Part shown: one piece after another, positions 24,710 through 33,199 of the stretch
Layout of the letters: every line of letters begins with the position of its first letter
Numbering within the stretch: the stretch's first letter is position 1
NCBI RefSeq assembly: GCF_003003995.1
Contig: NZ_PVWF01000056.1
Coordinates: forward strand, 1-33,199
Direction: 5' to 3'
Origin: Pleurocapsa sp. CCALA 161
Lineage (GTDB): Bacteria; Cyanobacteriota; Cyanobacteriia; Cyanobacteriales; Xenococcaceae
DNA: 33,199 nt
Notes under the pieces: model-generated
The model's input: the letters and a program-made list of their open reading frames with translations, nothing else
The model's database searches: none
What the model was told of the DNA's origin: nothing
Program-made: the position numbers and the translations under genes

Positions 24710-26677
24710 ATGGCTGTACTTGAAAAAGGCAACATTTCGATTCATACCGAGAATATTTTCCCCATTATTAAGAAGTCTCTCTATACAGATCACGAAATCT
24801 TCTTGCGGGAATTAATCTCTAATTCGGTTGATGCTATCTCGAAACTAAAAATGGCATCTCTAGCAGGGGAGGTGCAGGGAGAAATTGCTGAACCCAAAAT
24901 TAAGCTGGCGGTAGATAAAAGCAAAAAAACTCTCTCCGTATCTGATAATGGTATCGGCATGACGGTTGAGGAGATCAAAAAATATATCAATCAGGTCGCC
25001 TTCTCTAGTGCAGAAGACTTTATTAAAAAGTATGAAAAAGATGCCAATGATTTGATCGGTCATTTTGGCTTAGGTTTCTATTCTGCCTTTATGGTGGCAG
25101 AAAAAGTAGAAATTGATACTCTTTCTTATCAAGAAGGAGCAACTGCGGTACATTGGTCTTGTGATGGTTCACCAGAGTTTGAATTAACTGAAAGCGATCG
25201 CACTACCGTCGGTACTACTATTACTCTGACTCTACTTGATGATGAAGTAGAATACGCCGAACCCCAAAGAATCAGACAGTTAATTAAAACCTACTGTGAC
25301 TTTATCCCTGTCAAAATTGTTCTCGATAATGAGCAGATCAATAAACAAGACGCACTCTGGAAAAAATCTCCTCGCGATCTAACCGATGAGGATTATCTAG
25401 AATTTTATCGTTATCTCTATCCTTTCCAGGAAGACCCTTTATTATGGGTACATCTCAACACTGATTATCCTTTCTTACTTAACGGTATTCTCTATTTCCC
25501 TAAACTCAAGCCAGACGTAGATTTTTCTAAGGGACAAATTCAGCTTTACTGCAACCAGGTATTTGTTAGTAAACACTGTGAAGCGATTATTCCCGAATTT
25601 TTGATGCCGTTGCAGGGAGTAATTGACAGTCCTGATATTCCCCTCAACGTCTCTCGTAGTGCCTTGACTAACGATCGCACTGTGCGCCGTATTGCCGATT
25701 TTATCACCAAAAAGATTGGTAGTCGTCTCAAGTCTCTTTATGAGGAAGATCGCAGTAAGTATATTAGCTCTTGGTCTGATGTAGGTACGTTTGTTAAATA
25801 TGGAGCAATCAGAGATGAGAAGTTTAAAAAGCAGGTAGAAGATCTGATTATCTACCGCACTACTTATCAACCTGATGTAGCAGAAGTAGCAGAAGCACCC
25901 AAGGTAGAAGTGCAGACTGCGGGGGATGATGCTTGGTCTAGCGTCGATGATAAGCAAAATAACGCATCCACCGAACCTTATACTACCCTGCAAGAGTACC
26001 TAGCACGAAACAAAGATAAACGCGAAAATCAAGTTTACTACTGTAGCGATCCTAGTACTCAGAATACTTTTGTTGAACTGTATAAAAATCAGGGACTAGA
26101 AGTTTTATTCCTCGACTCTTTTATCGATGCGAATTACTTTATTCCTTTCTTGGAAAGAGAATATTCCGAAGTTAAATTTGCGCGGGTTGATTCTGAACTA
26201 GATGATACTTTAGTGGAAGACGATAAAGCACAAGAAATTGTCGACCCCACGACTAATAAAACCCGCAGTGAAATACTTAAAGAGCTATTTGAAAAAGCCC
26301 TGAATAAACCCAGAGTTAATATTAAAACTCAGGCAATTAAATCTGACAATCCTCAAGATACTCCTCCCGCGATGGTATTGCTACCCGAAGCAATGAGAAG
26401 AATGCAGGAAATGGCTGCCTTGATGCAAGAAAAAGCGATGGCATTCCCTGAAGATCATGTGCTGATGATTAATACCGCACATCCCTTGATTCAAAACCTG
26501 TTGGATTTAAACAAAACTACTATTATCCAAGGGGATAATTCCAACTCGATGGTCAATCTAATGTGCAATCATATCTATGATCTGGCGCTAATGTCACAAA
26601 AAGCTTTTGATGCTGAAGGAATGAAAGCCTTTGTCGAACGTTCTAATCAGGTATTGACTAACCTCACTAATAAGTAA
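24710..26677 (+). CDS. htpG: Hsp90-family molecular chaperone HtpG
   Basis: A 655-residue cytosolic Hsp90. The N-terminal GHKL ATPase has the ATP-binding motifs ELISNSVDAISKL, DNGIGM and IGHFGLGFYSAF. The middle domain has FPKLKPDVDF, the catalytic-arginine region SRSALTNDR, and the SDVGTFVKYG segment. The C-terminal dimerisation domain follows and ends without the eukaryotic MEEVD tail. Length and order are standard for cyanobacterial HtpG, which protects against heat, cold and oxidative stress. It starts at ATG 24710 with no strong ribosome binding site and ends in a clear terminator. Confidence 0.97.
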   Translation: MAVLEKGNISIHTENIFPIIKKSLYTDHEIFLRELISNSVDAISKLKMASLAGEVQGEIAEPKIKLAVDKSKKTLSVSDNGIGMTVEEIKKYINQVAFSSAEDFIKKYEKDANDLIGHFGLGFYSAFMVAEKVEIDTLSYQEGATAVHWSCDGSPEFELTESDRTTVGTTITLTLLDDEVEYAEPQRIRQLIKTYCDFIPVKIVLDNEQINKQDALWKKSPRDLTDEDYLEFYRYLYPFQEDPLLWVHLNTDYPFLLNGILYFPKLKPDVDFSKGQIQLYCNQVFVSKHCEAIIPEFLMPLQGVIDSPDIPLNVSRSALTNDRTVRRIADFITKKIGSRLKSLYEEDRSKYISSWSDVGTFVKYGAIRDEKFKKQVEDLIIYRTTYQPDVAEVAEAPKVEVQTAGDDAWSSVDDKQNNASTEPYTTLQEYLARNKDKRENQVYYCSDPSTQNTFVELYKNQGLEVLFLDSFIDANYFIPFLEREYSEVKFARVDSELDDTLVEDDKAQEIVDPTTNKTRSEILKELFEKALNKPRVNIKTQAIKSDNPQDTPPAMVLLPEAMRRMQEMAALMQEKAMAFPEDHVLMINTAHPLIQNLLDLNKTTIIQGDNSNSMVNLMCNHIYDLALMSQKAFDAEGMKAFVERSNQVLTNLTNK

Positions 26678-26707
26678 GCTGCTAAAAATCACTCAGCAAT
26701 TACGATG

Positions 26708-26737
26708 AGAGCGGGAATTAACACCCCGTTCTTTTTT
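26708..26737 (+). terminator. Intrinsic terminator of htpG
   Basis: An 8-bp stem with one G-T pair (agagcggg, 26708-26715, with cccgttct, 26725-26732) is followed by a run of six T to 26737, about 30 bases after the htpG stop. Confidence 0.85.
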
Positions 26738-26981
26738 GTAATTTAACAGTATTGCTTCCAGCTTATGATAGCCATCAGAATTATACTACCATAGTAATCA
26801 AACAATCAAAGTTAAGATCGTCGCTATTTAGTTAAAGCTAACTGTGCATAATATTTGCGAAAATTATATAACTAATATATCCTTTTAAACAACTATAAAT
26901 AATCAATAACAGCCTCTTTAATAGCCAGCAAGTTTGCTAATTAGTTAACTTTAAGTGACTTGATTACCATATAATAATTAC

Positions 26982-27014
26982 GATCAGCATACTTAGATAA
27001 TAAATATGCTGATC
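26982..27014. promoter_or_regulatory. Perfect inverted repeat upstream of the coiled-coil gene
   Basis: A 10-bp perfect inverted repeat, gatcagcata (26982-26991) and tatgctgatc (27005-27014), with a 13-base AT-rich spacer, ends 20-30 bases before the start of the coiled-coil gene. The spacing fits a dimeric repressor site or a leader hairpin. No T-run follows. The rest of the 357-base gap after htpG (26678-27034) is AT-rich and, apart from the htpG terminator, shows nothing recognisable. Confidence 0.45.
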
Positions 27015-27043
27015 CTAGGTAAGCAAATATTGTTGTGGTTGAT

Positions 27044-27670
27044 ATGGATATTCACCAACTTATCGATACAGTCGCTCAATTAAATACTAAATTGAGCGAT
27101 TTAAATAAGATAGAAATAGCAAAAAAACAAGTGATTGAAGATGTTAATCGAGACATAGCAAAATCGCGTCAATTACTGGAGGATAAGGCTAAAGGACTAG
27201 AAAAAACCATAGAAAATAAATTAAATGGATTAAAAAAACTGGATGATGAGTTATTAAAAAACCGAGCTTTATTAGCCAAGCTCAATAACAGTCAAAATCT
27301 TAATTCTTCTGGCTATATTAAGAATGATATTCCATCAGAAGAACAAAAAACCAATATACAATCTGACAATAATCAAGATACAAACTTACAAACAGGTCAA
27401 TCAAGAGCCGATCTAATGAACACTTCTCTTGAAGACTTTATTGCTCAAAAGTTTCAAGAAGAATACAAAGTAAAATATCCTGAAAATAATAATTTTCGCC
27501 TGAGCAATAAAGATTTTGAGAAAGTGCTGTCTACGATCAAAGGAAAAGCAAAGCAATCTGATGATCTGCAAAAAATTATTGATGAATATTTGTCAAGTTA
27601 TTCCCAGACTTTAACTGATTCCCAGATCAAGATGCTTGAACAAGAGAAAAATAGATCCTTAGCAAAATAA
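27044..27670 (+). CDS. Coiled-coil protein of unknown function
   Basis: A soluble protein of about 208 residues; GTG at 27035 would add three residues, but ATG 27044 (MDIHQLIDTVAQLN) is the more natural start. Residues about 5-90 are a Lys/Glu/Leu-rich coiled coil (heptad spacing in LIDTVAQLNTKLSDLNKIE). A polar Asn/Gln/Ser linker spans about 90-130. The C-terminal ~75 residues form a compact helical region (DFIAQKFQEEYKVKYPENNN, then FEKVLSTIKGKAKQS). There are no membrane segments, signal or catalytic motifs. It is single, between htpG and a repeat-rich gap. I do not recognise the family. Confidence 0.75.
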   Translation: MDIHQLIDTVAQLNTKLSDLNKIEIAKKQVIEDVNRDIAKSRQLLEDKAKGLEKTIENKLNGLKKLDDELLKNRALLAKLNNSQNLNSSGYIKNDIPSEEQKTNIQSDNNQDTNLQTGQSRADLMNTSLEDFIAQKFQEEYKVKYPENNNFRLSNKDFEKVLSTIKGKAKQSDDLQKIIDEYLSSYSQTLTDSQIKMLEQEKNRSLAK

Positions 27671-28288
27671 TTGAATAATTTGCTTGATGGAGTTTAACTA
27701 TCTCTGTCAATTGGGTTTAGTTTAAAGTCCGTTCAAGGGCAGATTCGCGATCGCTTTGACTATTTTTGGCTCAAGCAAACCAGTGGTCAAGAAAATATTT
27801 GAGCGATCGCACATAATACTGAATCCGTTTCATATAGGTTACTTAAAAATTTGAGTAACAAGTAACAAGTAACAAGTAACAAGTAACAAGTAACAAGTAA
27901 CAAGTAACAAGTAACAAGTAACAAGTTATTCTGACTTCATCACCAAATTTTTACGCAGAAATTAAACATTACCTTTGCCAAGCGGATTTAGTATAAAGTA
28001 AGTCTGGTGTGAATTAACAGCAGTTTTCAGTTGAATAGACTCCGTTGTTGAATAACTAGTTTTTGGTTCTAAGCTCTAAGCCTTAAGAGAGAGATACAGG
28101 CGGGCAAGGGCAAAGTGGTGTATCGATGGTCAAGAAAGAGTTTTCAGGCTTGGTGGTTCGGGCGATCAACTGTAAGTTAGCCGAGAAATGTGTTGAGGTT
28201 TACCTAGGCTAATCGACAAGCAAGGTATACTCAAAATCGTTAGTATTTAGATCAAAGTTTAACCCAAAACATCATCTTCAATTCTTAA
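27671..28288. other. Repeat-bearing intergenic region
   Basis: This 618-base gap holds HIP1-type octamers (near 27748 and 27803) and the AAGTAAC tandem repeat at 27853-27926. A frame without a credible start runs 28087-28212, with an internal ATG at 28126 giving 28 residues (it ends in LAEKCVEVYLG). It may be a gene remnant, but I see no ribosome binding site and do not recognise it. No RNA gene was identified. Confidence 0.5.
27853..27926 (+). repeat. Heptanucleotide tandem repeat (AAGTAAC)n
   Basis: Nine perfect copies of aagtaac (27860-27922), led by one variant copy gagtaac (27853-27859) and trailed by a partial unit. This is the short tandemly repeated repetitive (STRR) type described in cyanobacteria. 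The copy number is likely to vary between strains by slippage. Confidence 0.95.
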
Positions 28289-28291
28289 TTG

Positions 28292-28909
28292 ATGACTCTA
28301 AATCTATTTTTCCTCAGACATGGTGAAACCGTTGCTAGCAGAACAGATGGTTTTTGTGGAACTACTGATCTGCAATTAACCGCAGCAGGAGCAATTATGG
28401 CAAAAGACTTTGCTGTTGCCTATTCTCAGCTTAACTGGACAGCAATTTTTGCCAGTCCCATGATACGCACGATTTCTACAGCCAAACCTTTATGTGACCT
28501 GATCAATATGGAAATGCAGTTACGGGATGGCTTAAAAGAAATAAACTTTGGTCAATGGGAAGGTAAAACTCCCGCAGAAGTCAACCAGCAATATCACGAT
28601 CAATATGTGCGCTGGCAATCTGAACCTGGGTGGAATGCTCCTCCTGATGGAGAAAGAGCCATTGATATTGCCCGTCGTAGTTCTGAAGTTGTTGAAGAAA
28701 TCGAGCAAACTTATCAATCTGGAAATGTGTTAATTGTTTCCCATAAAGCTACCATCAGAATTATGTTGTGTTCTCTGCTGGGCATCGATGTGGGAAGATA
28801 TCGCGATCGCATTGATATGCCTGTTGCTGCCTTGAGTATAGTTGAATTTTGTGAACAGGGACCAAAACTGAAAAAATTGAGCGATCGCTCTCACCTTAAA
28901 CATAATTAA
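28292..28909 (+). CDS. Histidine phosphatase family protein (phosphoglycerate-mutase-like)
   Basis: A 205-residue enzyme when started at ATG 28292; a TTG three bases earlier is also in frame. The phosphohistidine motif FLRHGET (His10) is near the N-terminus. A second Arg lies in ASPMIRTISTA, the acid/base Glu region in LKEINFGQWEGKTPAEV, and the late His in VLIVSHKATIRIM. This is the broad-specificity acid phosphatase/cobalamin phosphatase/GpmB-like branch rather than true glycolytic mutase, judging by size. The substrate cannot be read from sequence. It stands alone between two long non-coding stretches. Confidence 0.9.
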   Translation: MTLNLFFLRHGETVASRTDGFCGTTDLQLTAAGAIMAKDFAVAYSQLNWTAIFASPMIRTISTAKPLCDLINMEMQLRDGLKEINFGQWEGKTPAEVNQQYHDQYVRWQSEPGWNAPPDGERAIDIARRSSEVVEEIEQTYQSGNVLIVSHKATIRIMLCSLLGIDVGRYRDRIDMPVAALSIVEFCEQGPKLKKLSDRSHLKHN

Positions 28910-29170
28910 TTTAAAGGCTGATGTGAGGTAGTGGAGTACTGAAGTACTGGAGATAGGGGAGAAAAATAAGAATCCGTTGTTTTAGCCAAGAAAACGAAGG
29001 CGAAGCTAATTCTTGAGGGCAAGAAAACTATTTGTTGCCCATTTTCGACTGATTGATGGGGAATTGGAGCAATAGTGAATCAATAATTGAATGCTTCAGC
29101 CTTCACGCTTCACAACTTCTTCAAGTTTTTAGCTTACCTTGAGGATACAGACGAGTATTGGAGATGTTTC
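28910..29170. other. Intergenic stretch with short palindromic repeat
   Basis: Contains a small repeat with agtact palindromes (about 28930-28954, ggagtactgaagtactgga). I see no supported gene. A Shine-Dalgarno-like ggag at 29159-29162 precedes the next reading frame. Confidence 0.4.
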
Positions 29171-29647
29171 ATGAGTAAGAGACAAACAAGAGCAATTAAA
29201 ATTAGCTTCCCTTTTGGTCTGTATTTTGAGCAACTATTTTATAATGATACTTACGTCAGATTTATTAATCCTTTCAGCTTTTAGCGTAAATATAGGATTA
29301 AACATTTAGAAAGCTGTCGTGAACTAAATACAGTCCAATATTTAGAAAGCTGTCATCAGCTAGAGTGGCAATCTTGGAAACTACCTCACAGTGGCATAAA
29401 TGAAAACTCTCTAAAAATATCAACACTTAGTACCTCTTTTGAACAAAAGACTTCAAATACAATATTTGTCTTACAATCTAGTATTGAGTTGAAATATCGG
29501 GGCGTTACTTATCGTACTAGAAAAATTGTTAGTGTAAATATTAGTAGTGTTCAAGTTGAACCTGGATTGCTTAAGCCAAACAATTTTGTACAGCCTGCAA
29601 ATTATAACAACACCAATACTCCAGAGATTTTTGGTGGTAATCAATAG
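29171..29647 (+). pseudogene. Unknown protein gene interrupted by an in-frame amber codon
   Basis: After a ggag ribosome binding site, ATG 29171 opens a frame of 37 residues (MSKRQTRAIKISFPFG and FINPFSF), ending at TAG 29282-29284. The same frame then stays open for 120 more codons to a second TAG at 29645-29647. That part gives a polar, beta-rich sequence (TIFVLQSSIELKYRGVTYRT, then KIVSVNISSVQVEPG) with an Asn/Pro-rich tail. A direct repeat atttagaaagctgtc occurs twice near 29304 and 29339. It may be one gene of 158 codons broken once, or two unrelated frames. I do not recognise the product. The 212 bases after it hold nothing clear. Confidence 0.4.
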
Positions 29648-29859
29648 GTAAATAAAGCGAATCTTTGGTCATCCTCACAAAATCTTCAAATTTTATGAAT
29701 ATTCTTAAACCAAAGAACTAAATTCTTGCTCAATTTCACGATGGATAGCTTAACCGTAATGTTCCACTAGCAGAAAATTTTTAAAGACTATCTCCTCTGA
29801 CAAGGTGGCAGTTCAACCAAGACATCCTAGCTGAATAATAAATTAAAAAGGTAAAAGAT

Positions 29860-30009
29860 ATGAAAGTTTTTACATGGATGCAAAGCACAGTTCAAGATCT
29901 TTGGGATGGAGTGTCAAGACTTTTTAAACCTACAGACGATGACTATCCAAAAACTGGAGTACAGCCATTTAGTGGTGAACCTGGCGATGACTCCCAGAAA
30001 TATTCTTGA
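29860..30009 (+). CDS. Small protein of 49 residues, unknown function
   Basis: A short gene with a good purine-rich ribosome binding site (aaaaggtaaa) before ATG 29860 and an intrinsic terminator about 35 bases after its TGA. The product begins with an amphipathic Trp-rich helix (MKVFTWMQSTVQDLWDGVSR) that could lie on a membrane surface. A second part is acidic and Pro/Gly-rich (KPTDDDYPKTGVQPFSGEPG). There is no Gly-Gly leader or signal. The start, stop and terminator together make it a believable monocistronic gene. I have a vague memory of similar tiny cyanobacterial proteins but cannot give a function. Confidence 0.65.
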   Translation: MKVFTWMQSTVQDLWDGVSRLFKPTDDDYPKTGVQPFSGEPGDDSQKYS

Positions 30010-30042
30010 TAGTTAAACAGTAACAACTAATCTTTCCAAGAC

Positions 30043-30079
30043 AAGCTAGTAGAGACAAAAAATATTCTACTGGCTTTTT
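30043..30079 (+). terminator. Intrinsic terminator of the small-protein gene
   Basis: A 9-bp stem with one G-T pair, gctagtaga (30045-30053) with tctactggc (30066-30074), extended by two A-T pairs, is followed by a run of five T to 30079. Confidence 0.8.
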
Positions 30080-30289
30080 AGTTGATGCTACTACACGTTT
30101 ACACGTTTTAAATCTTAATTTTAATTAAACATGCTGGGGCTTGAATAAAAATCATCAGTCGCGATCGCGTAACTTAACACTACGTTCTTTACATCAGAAA
30201 ACATCAAACTAGAATGTTAAGATAAGTCTTCGTAATTAAGTCTTACCTAACTACTTTGCTTTCTTAAGCGATTAAAACTGCCCTAAGCG

Positions 30290-33115
30290 ATGAATTCTAA
30301 AAATACTTCAAGTGTCTTTAGTACATTTACAAGTACCAAAGATTGGCATACTCTTAATTCTCAACAAGCAATTGAGTTACTGGAGAGCGACCCGATTGCT
30401 GGTTTGAACAGTAACGAAGTTATTCAAAGACAAAAATATTTTGGGGAGAACGAACTAAAACAGGCGGACGGACGAGGCAAGTTAACGATTTTGTGGGATC
30501 AGTTTACCAATATTATGTTGGTAATGCTGATTGCGATCGCCATAATTTCGGCAATCCTCGATCTGCGTAAGGGTGATTTTCCCAAAGATTCCATCGCAAT
30601 TTTCACGATCGTTGTTTTAAATGGCATCTTAGGCTATGTTCAGGAAAGTAGAGCCGAACAAGCTTTAGCTGCTCTCAAACGCCTCTCTTCTTCTTCGGTG
30701 AAGATGATGCGCGACGGTATAACTCAAGAAGTCGATGCTAAAGAGTTGGTTCCAGGAGATATCGTATTTTTAGAAGCAGGAGTACAAATAGCTGCGGATG
30801 GGCATTTGCTTGAGACGCAAAACTTACAGATTAACGAGTCCACCCTCACAGGAGAGGCTACGGCTGTTAATAAAAATGCCGATCCTATTTTCCCAGAAGA
30901 TGCTCCTTTAGGCGATCGCCTAAACCTCATATTTAAAGGTACGGAAGTTTTTCAAGGTCGAGGTAAAGCGATCGTCACCAAAACGGGGATGGACACCGAA
31001 ATTGGTAAAATTGCCAAGATGTTGCAAGGGGTAGAAACCGAACCAACTCCTCTGCAAAAACGCATGACCCAACTAGGAAATGTCCTGGTTAGTGGTTCGC
31101 TAGCTTTAGTCTTCTTGATCACTGTTGGCGGTTTACTAACATCAGGATGGCAGATTTTTGAAGAGATCTTGGAAACTTCTTTAAGTATGGCCGTAGCCGT
31201 TGTTCCAGAAGGATTGCCTGCTGTGGTAACCGTAACTCTCGCTATTGGCACCCAAAAAATGATTCGTCGTCAGGCGTTAATTCGTAAACTACCTGCGGTG
31301 GAAACTCTGGGTTCGGTGACGACGATTTGTTCTGACAAAACAGGTACTCTGACCCAAAATAAGATGATTGTGCAGGAGGTACAAACAAACTCTTTTAACT
31401 TTGGAGTTACGGGAATAGGCTATCAACCATCAGGAGAATTTCAAGCCCCAGATAATCACCAGGTAGAAAAAGAGCCAGAAGTCCAAAAGTTGTTGCAAGC
31501 TTGCGTACTGTGTAACGATGCTTTGCTGCAATACTCACAAGACAAGGCAAAAAAAGCTGTAGAGTGGTCGATTTTGGGAGATCCAACCGAAGGCGCACTA
31601 TTAGTTTTAGCGGGTAAAGCAGGGATTTTCAAAGCAGAATTAGAGGAGCAAATGCCTCGCAAGAGCGAGTTTGCTTTTTCTGCCGAACGTAAGCGCATGT
31701 CCGTTATAGTGGCAAATCCAGAGCCTGGCGAATTTCCCTATGTCATGTTTACCAAAGGCTCCCCTGAGTTAATTTTAGAGCGATGCGATCGCATCGCTTG
31801 GACGAAGCCCAATCAGCAGCAAATTAACGATAATTCTGAACCAATTACCGAGCCAAAAAAACAGCAGATTCTCGAATCTAATGCTCATTTAGCTAGTACA
31901 GGCTTAAGAGTTTTAGGTTTTGCCTATAAATTCTTGAGTGAAATTCCCGCAGTAAATACAGAAGAAGAATCTGAGCAAGGACTTACTTGGTTAGGCTTAG
32001 TCGGAATGTTAGATGCACCGCGAGAGGAAGTAAAACAAGCTGTGCAAAACTGTCGTCAATCAGGCATTAGACCGATTATGATTACAGGCGATCATCCTTT
32101 GACTGCCATGGCGATCGCTAGTAAGCTAGGTATAGCTCATGCAGGTGAGCCAGTGGTTTCAGGGCAAGAAATCGCCAGGATGTCGCCAGAAGAATTAGAG
32201 GAATCTGTTAGACAAGTTAATGTATATGCTCGCGTTGCTCCCGAACATAAGCTGCGTATTGTTCAAGCACTCCAGAAACAGGGACAATTTGTGGCAATGA
32301 CAGGGGATGGAGTCAACGATGCTCCAGCTTTAAAACAGTCTAATATTGGGATTGCGATGGGCATCACGGGTACTGACGTGAGTAAAGAAGCTAGTGACAT
32401 GGTTTTGCTAGATGACAACTTTGCCACAATTGTGGCAGCGATCAAGGAAGGCAGAGTAGTCTATGACAATATTCGTCGCTTTATTAAATATATTTTAGGT
32501 AGCAACATCGGCGAGGTATTAACGATCGCAGCAGCACCTCTATTGGGTTTAAATGTTCCCCTTTCTCCCCTGCAAATCCTGTGGATGAACCTAGTCACTG
32601 ATGGTTTACCCGCTTTGGCTTTGGCTGTAGAACCAGCGGAATCCAATGTCATGAATCGTCCAGCCTACGATCATCAGGAAAGTATTTTTGCTCGTGGTTT
32701 GGGAATATATATGGTGCGAATCGGCATTATCTTTGCCGTAATAACTATCGCTTTAATGGCTTGGTCTTACAACTACGATCGAGTTACTGGAGCAGAGCCT
32801 AATCACTGGAAAACCATGGTATTTACTACCCTTTGTTTAGCGCAAATGGGTCATGCCCTAGCTGTTCGTTCTGACACTAAGCTGATCGCCGAAATAAATT
32901 TTTTTTCCAATCCCTATTTATTAGGCGCGATCGCCTTAACCACTGTTTTACAAATGTTACTAATTTACGTTGCTCCTTTACGCAACTTCTTTGGTACTAG
33001 TGTTCTAAGTTTGACAGATATATTAATTTGTCTGGGCTTTAGTATGTTGGTGTTTGTCTGGGTAGAAATGGAAAAACTATACTACCGTTATTTTTCGGCT
33101 CGCCGTAGTCGATAG
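30290..33115 (+). CDS. P-type cation ATPase, Ca2+-transporting (PMCA/SERCA-like) type
   Basis: A 941-residue P2-type ATPase that pumps a cation, most likely Ca2+, out of the cytoplasm. The N-terminal cation-ATPase domain ([13 protein letters not shown]) precedes the actuator TGEATAV. The M4 ion-binding motif is VVPEGLP. The phosphorylation site is [11 protein letters not shown] (Asp349), the ATP domain is present, and the hinge is [13 protein letters not shown]. Six C-terminal membrane helices include [18 protein letters not shown] (M6, with the Asn and Asp used for Ca2+). It has the PEGL of Ca2+/Na+ pumps rather than the CPC of heavy-metal pumps. A duplicated taagcgat lies just before the start codon. 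It resembles cyanobacterial PacL-type pumps, but I give no symbol. Confidence 0.93.
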   Translation: MNSKNTSSVFSTFTSTKDWHTLNSQQAIELLESDPIAGLNSNEVIQRQKYFGENELKQADGRGKLTILWDQFTNIMLVMLIAIAIISAILDLRKGDFPKDSIAIFTIVVLNGILGYVQESRAEQALAALKRLSSSSVKMMRDGITQEVDAKELVPGDIVFLEAGVQIAADGHLLETQNLQINESTLTGEATAVNKNADPIFPEDAPLGDRLNLIFKGTEVFQGRGKAIVTKTGMDTEIGKIAKMLQGVETEPTPLQKRMTQLGNVLVSGSLALVFLITVGGLLTSGWQIFEEILETSLSMAVAVVPEGLPAVVTVTLAIGTQKMIRRQALIRKLPAVETLGSVTTICSDKTGTLTQNKMIVQEVQTNSFNFGVTGIGYQPSGEFQAPDNHQVEKEPEVQKLLQACVLCNDALLQYSQDKAKKAVEWSILGDPTEGALLVLAGKAGIFKAELEEQMPRKSEFAFSAERKRMSVIVANPEPGEFPYVMFTKGSPELILERCDRIAWTKPNQQQINDNSEPITEPKKQQILESNAHLASTGLRVLGFAYKFLSEIPAVNTEEESEQGLTWLGLVGMLDAPREEVKQAVQNCRQSGIRPIMITGDHPLTAMAIASKLGIAHAGEPVVSGQEIARMSPEELEESVRQVNVYARVAPEHKLRIVQALQKQGQFVAMTGDGVNDAPALKQSNIGIAMGITGTDVSKEASDMVLLDDNFATIVAAIKEGRVVYDNIRRFIKYILGSNIGEVLTIAAAPLLGLNVPLSPLQILWMNLVTDGLPALALAVEPAESNVMNRPAYDHQESIFARGLGIYMVRIGIIFAVITIALMAWSYNYDRVTGAEPNHWKTMVFTTLCLAQMGHALAVRSDTKLIAEINFFSNPYLLGAIALTTVLQMLLIYVAPLRNFFGTSVLSLTDILICLGFSMLVFVWVEMEKLYYRYFSARRSR

Positions 33116-33199
33116 ATATTTATCAACGTGAGTTCGACAAAGTTAGAAAGTAGCAGAAGGTAGTGCCAATAATTCTTTCGGCTCTAGATCGAGAGAAGG
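33116..33199. other. Right edge of the window
   Basis: 84 bases after the ATPase stop with no recognisable element; too short to judge. Confidence 0.5.

Noticed and set aside
25475-25993. 172-codon open frame on the minus strand inside htpG
   Set aside because: It lies wholly within the conserved htpG coding sequence, matches no family I know, and has no ribosome binding site; it is an antisense shadow.
27860-27922. Possible CRISPR array
   Set aside because: The repeats are 7 bases, directly adjacent and without spacers, so this is a tandem heptamer array.
28087-28212. Short frame ending LAEKCVEVYLG as a small gene
   Set aside because: Its only ATG (28126) leaves 28 residues, there is no ribosome binding site, and I recognise no family; kept only as a note in the intergenic entry.
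29087-29170. Upstream extension of the interrupted frame from a TTG at 29087
   Set aside because: The ATG at 29171 has a ggag ribosome binding site at the right distance; the upstream part has no start signal.

Overview
The window looks like a chromosomal segment of a low-GC cyanobacterium. The HIP1 octamer gcgatcgc and its near variants recur in genes and intergenic DNA on both strands. Protein families typical of cyanobacteria are present: a kinase fused to a substrate-binding domain, FkbM methyltransferase, a CNBD-C39-ABC exporter, heptanucleotide tandem repeats and GC-rich palindromic interspersed repeats. A unicellular or baeocystous lineage of the Pleurocapsa/Stanieria type is a guess only. 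No rRNA, tRNA or CRISPR array was seen.

Left third (1-9882): the start of a minus-strand protein with a Gly-Gly leader and a beta/gamma-crystallin-like segment; an orphan NarX/DesK-type histidine kinase; a Ser/Thr kinase fused to a periplasmic-type ligand-binding domain; a 1222-residue membrane protein combining a degenerate M50-like start, a class II glutamine amidotransferase with an internal catalytic Cys, and GlmS-like SIS domains; and an MGT-type glycosyltransferase. The last two are probably cotranscribed.

Decayed stretch (9883-11917): a MITE-like palindromic element, an FkbM methyltransferase broken by an amber codon, a small conserved-looking protein, and a dnaJ gene cut off just before its HPD motif by an IS630-type remnant.

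Centre (11914-21424, possibly to 23726): the main find, a compact RiPP locus. On the minus strand lie a 78-residue precursor with a Gly-Gly leader and a Ser/Lys/Gly/Cys core, then a phosphotransferase-fold kinase, then a HopA1-family protein. Kinase plus HopA1 is the pairing that defines class V lanthipeptide synthetases (LxmK/LxmY type). Divergently on the plus strand lie an IS630-derived HTH protein, a CNBD-C39 peptidase-ABC exporter, an HlyD adaptor fused to a complete response-regulator receiver, and a cytoplasmic parvulin. A membrane spermidine-synthase-like protein follows. The proposed flow is: the kinase phosphorylates core Ser, the HopA1 protein eliminates phosphate, Cys adds to give (methyl)lanthionine-type rings, C39 removes the leader at GG, and the ABC-HlyD machinery exports the product. 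A minus-strand intrinsic terminator lies in the leader upstream of the precursor gene.

Right third (23787-33199): mostly core genes, namely clpP, htpG, a coiled-coil protein, a histidine phosphatase and a Ca2+-type P-ATPase. These are separated by repeat-rich intergenic DNA, an amber-interrupted reading frame and a 49-residue small protein gene with its own terminator.
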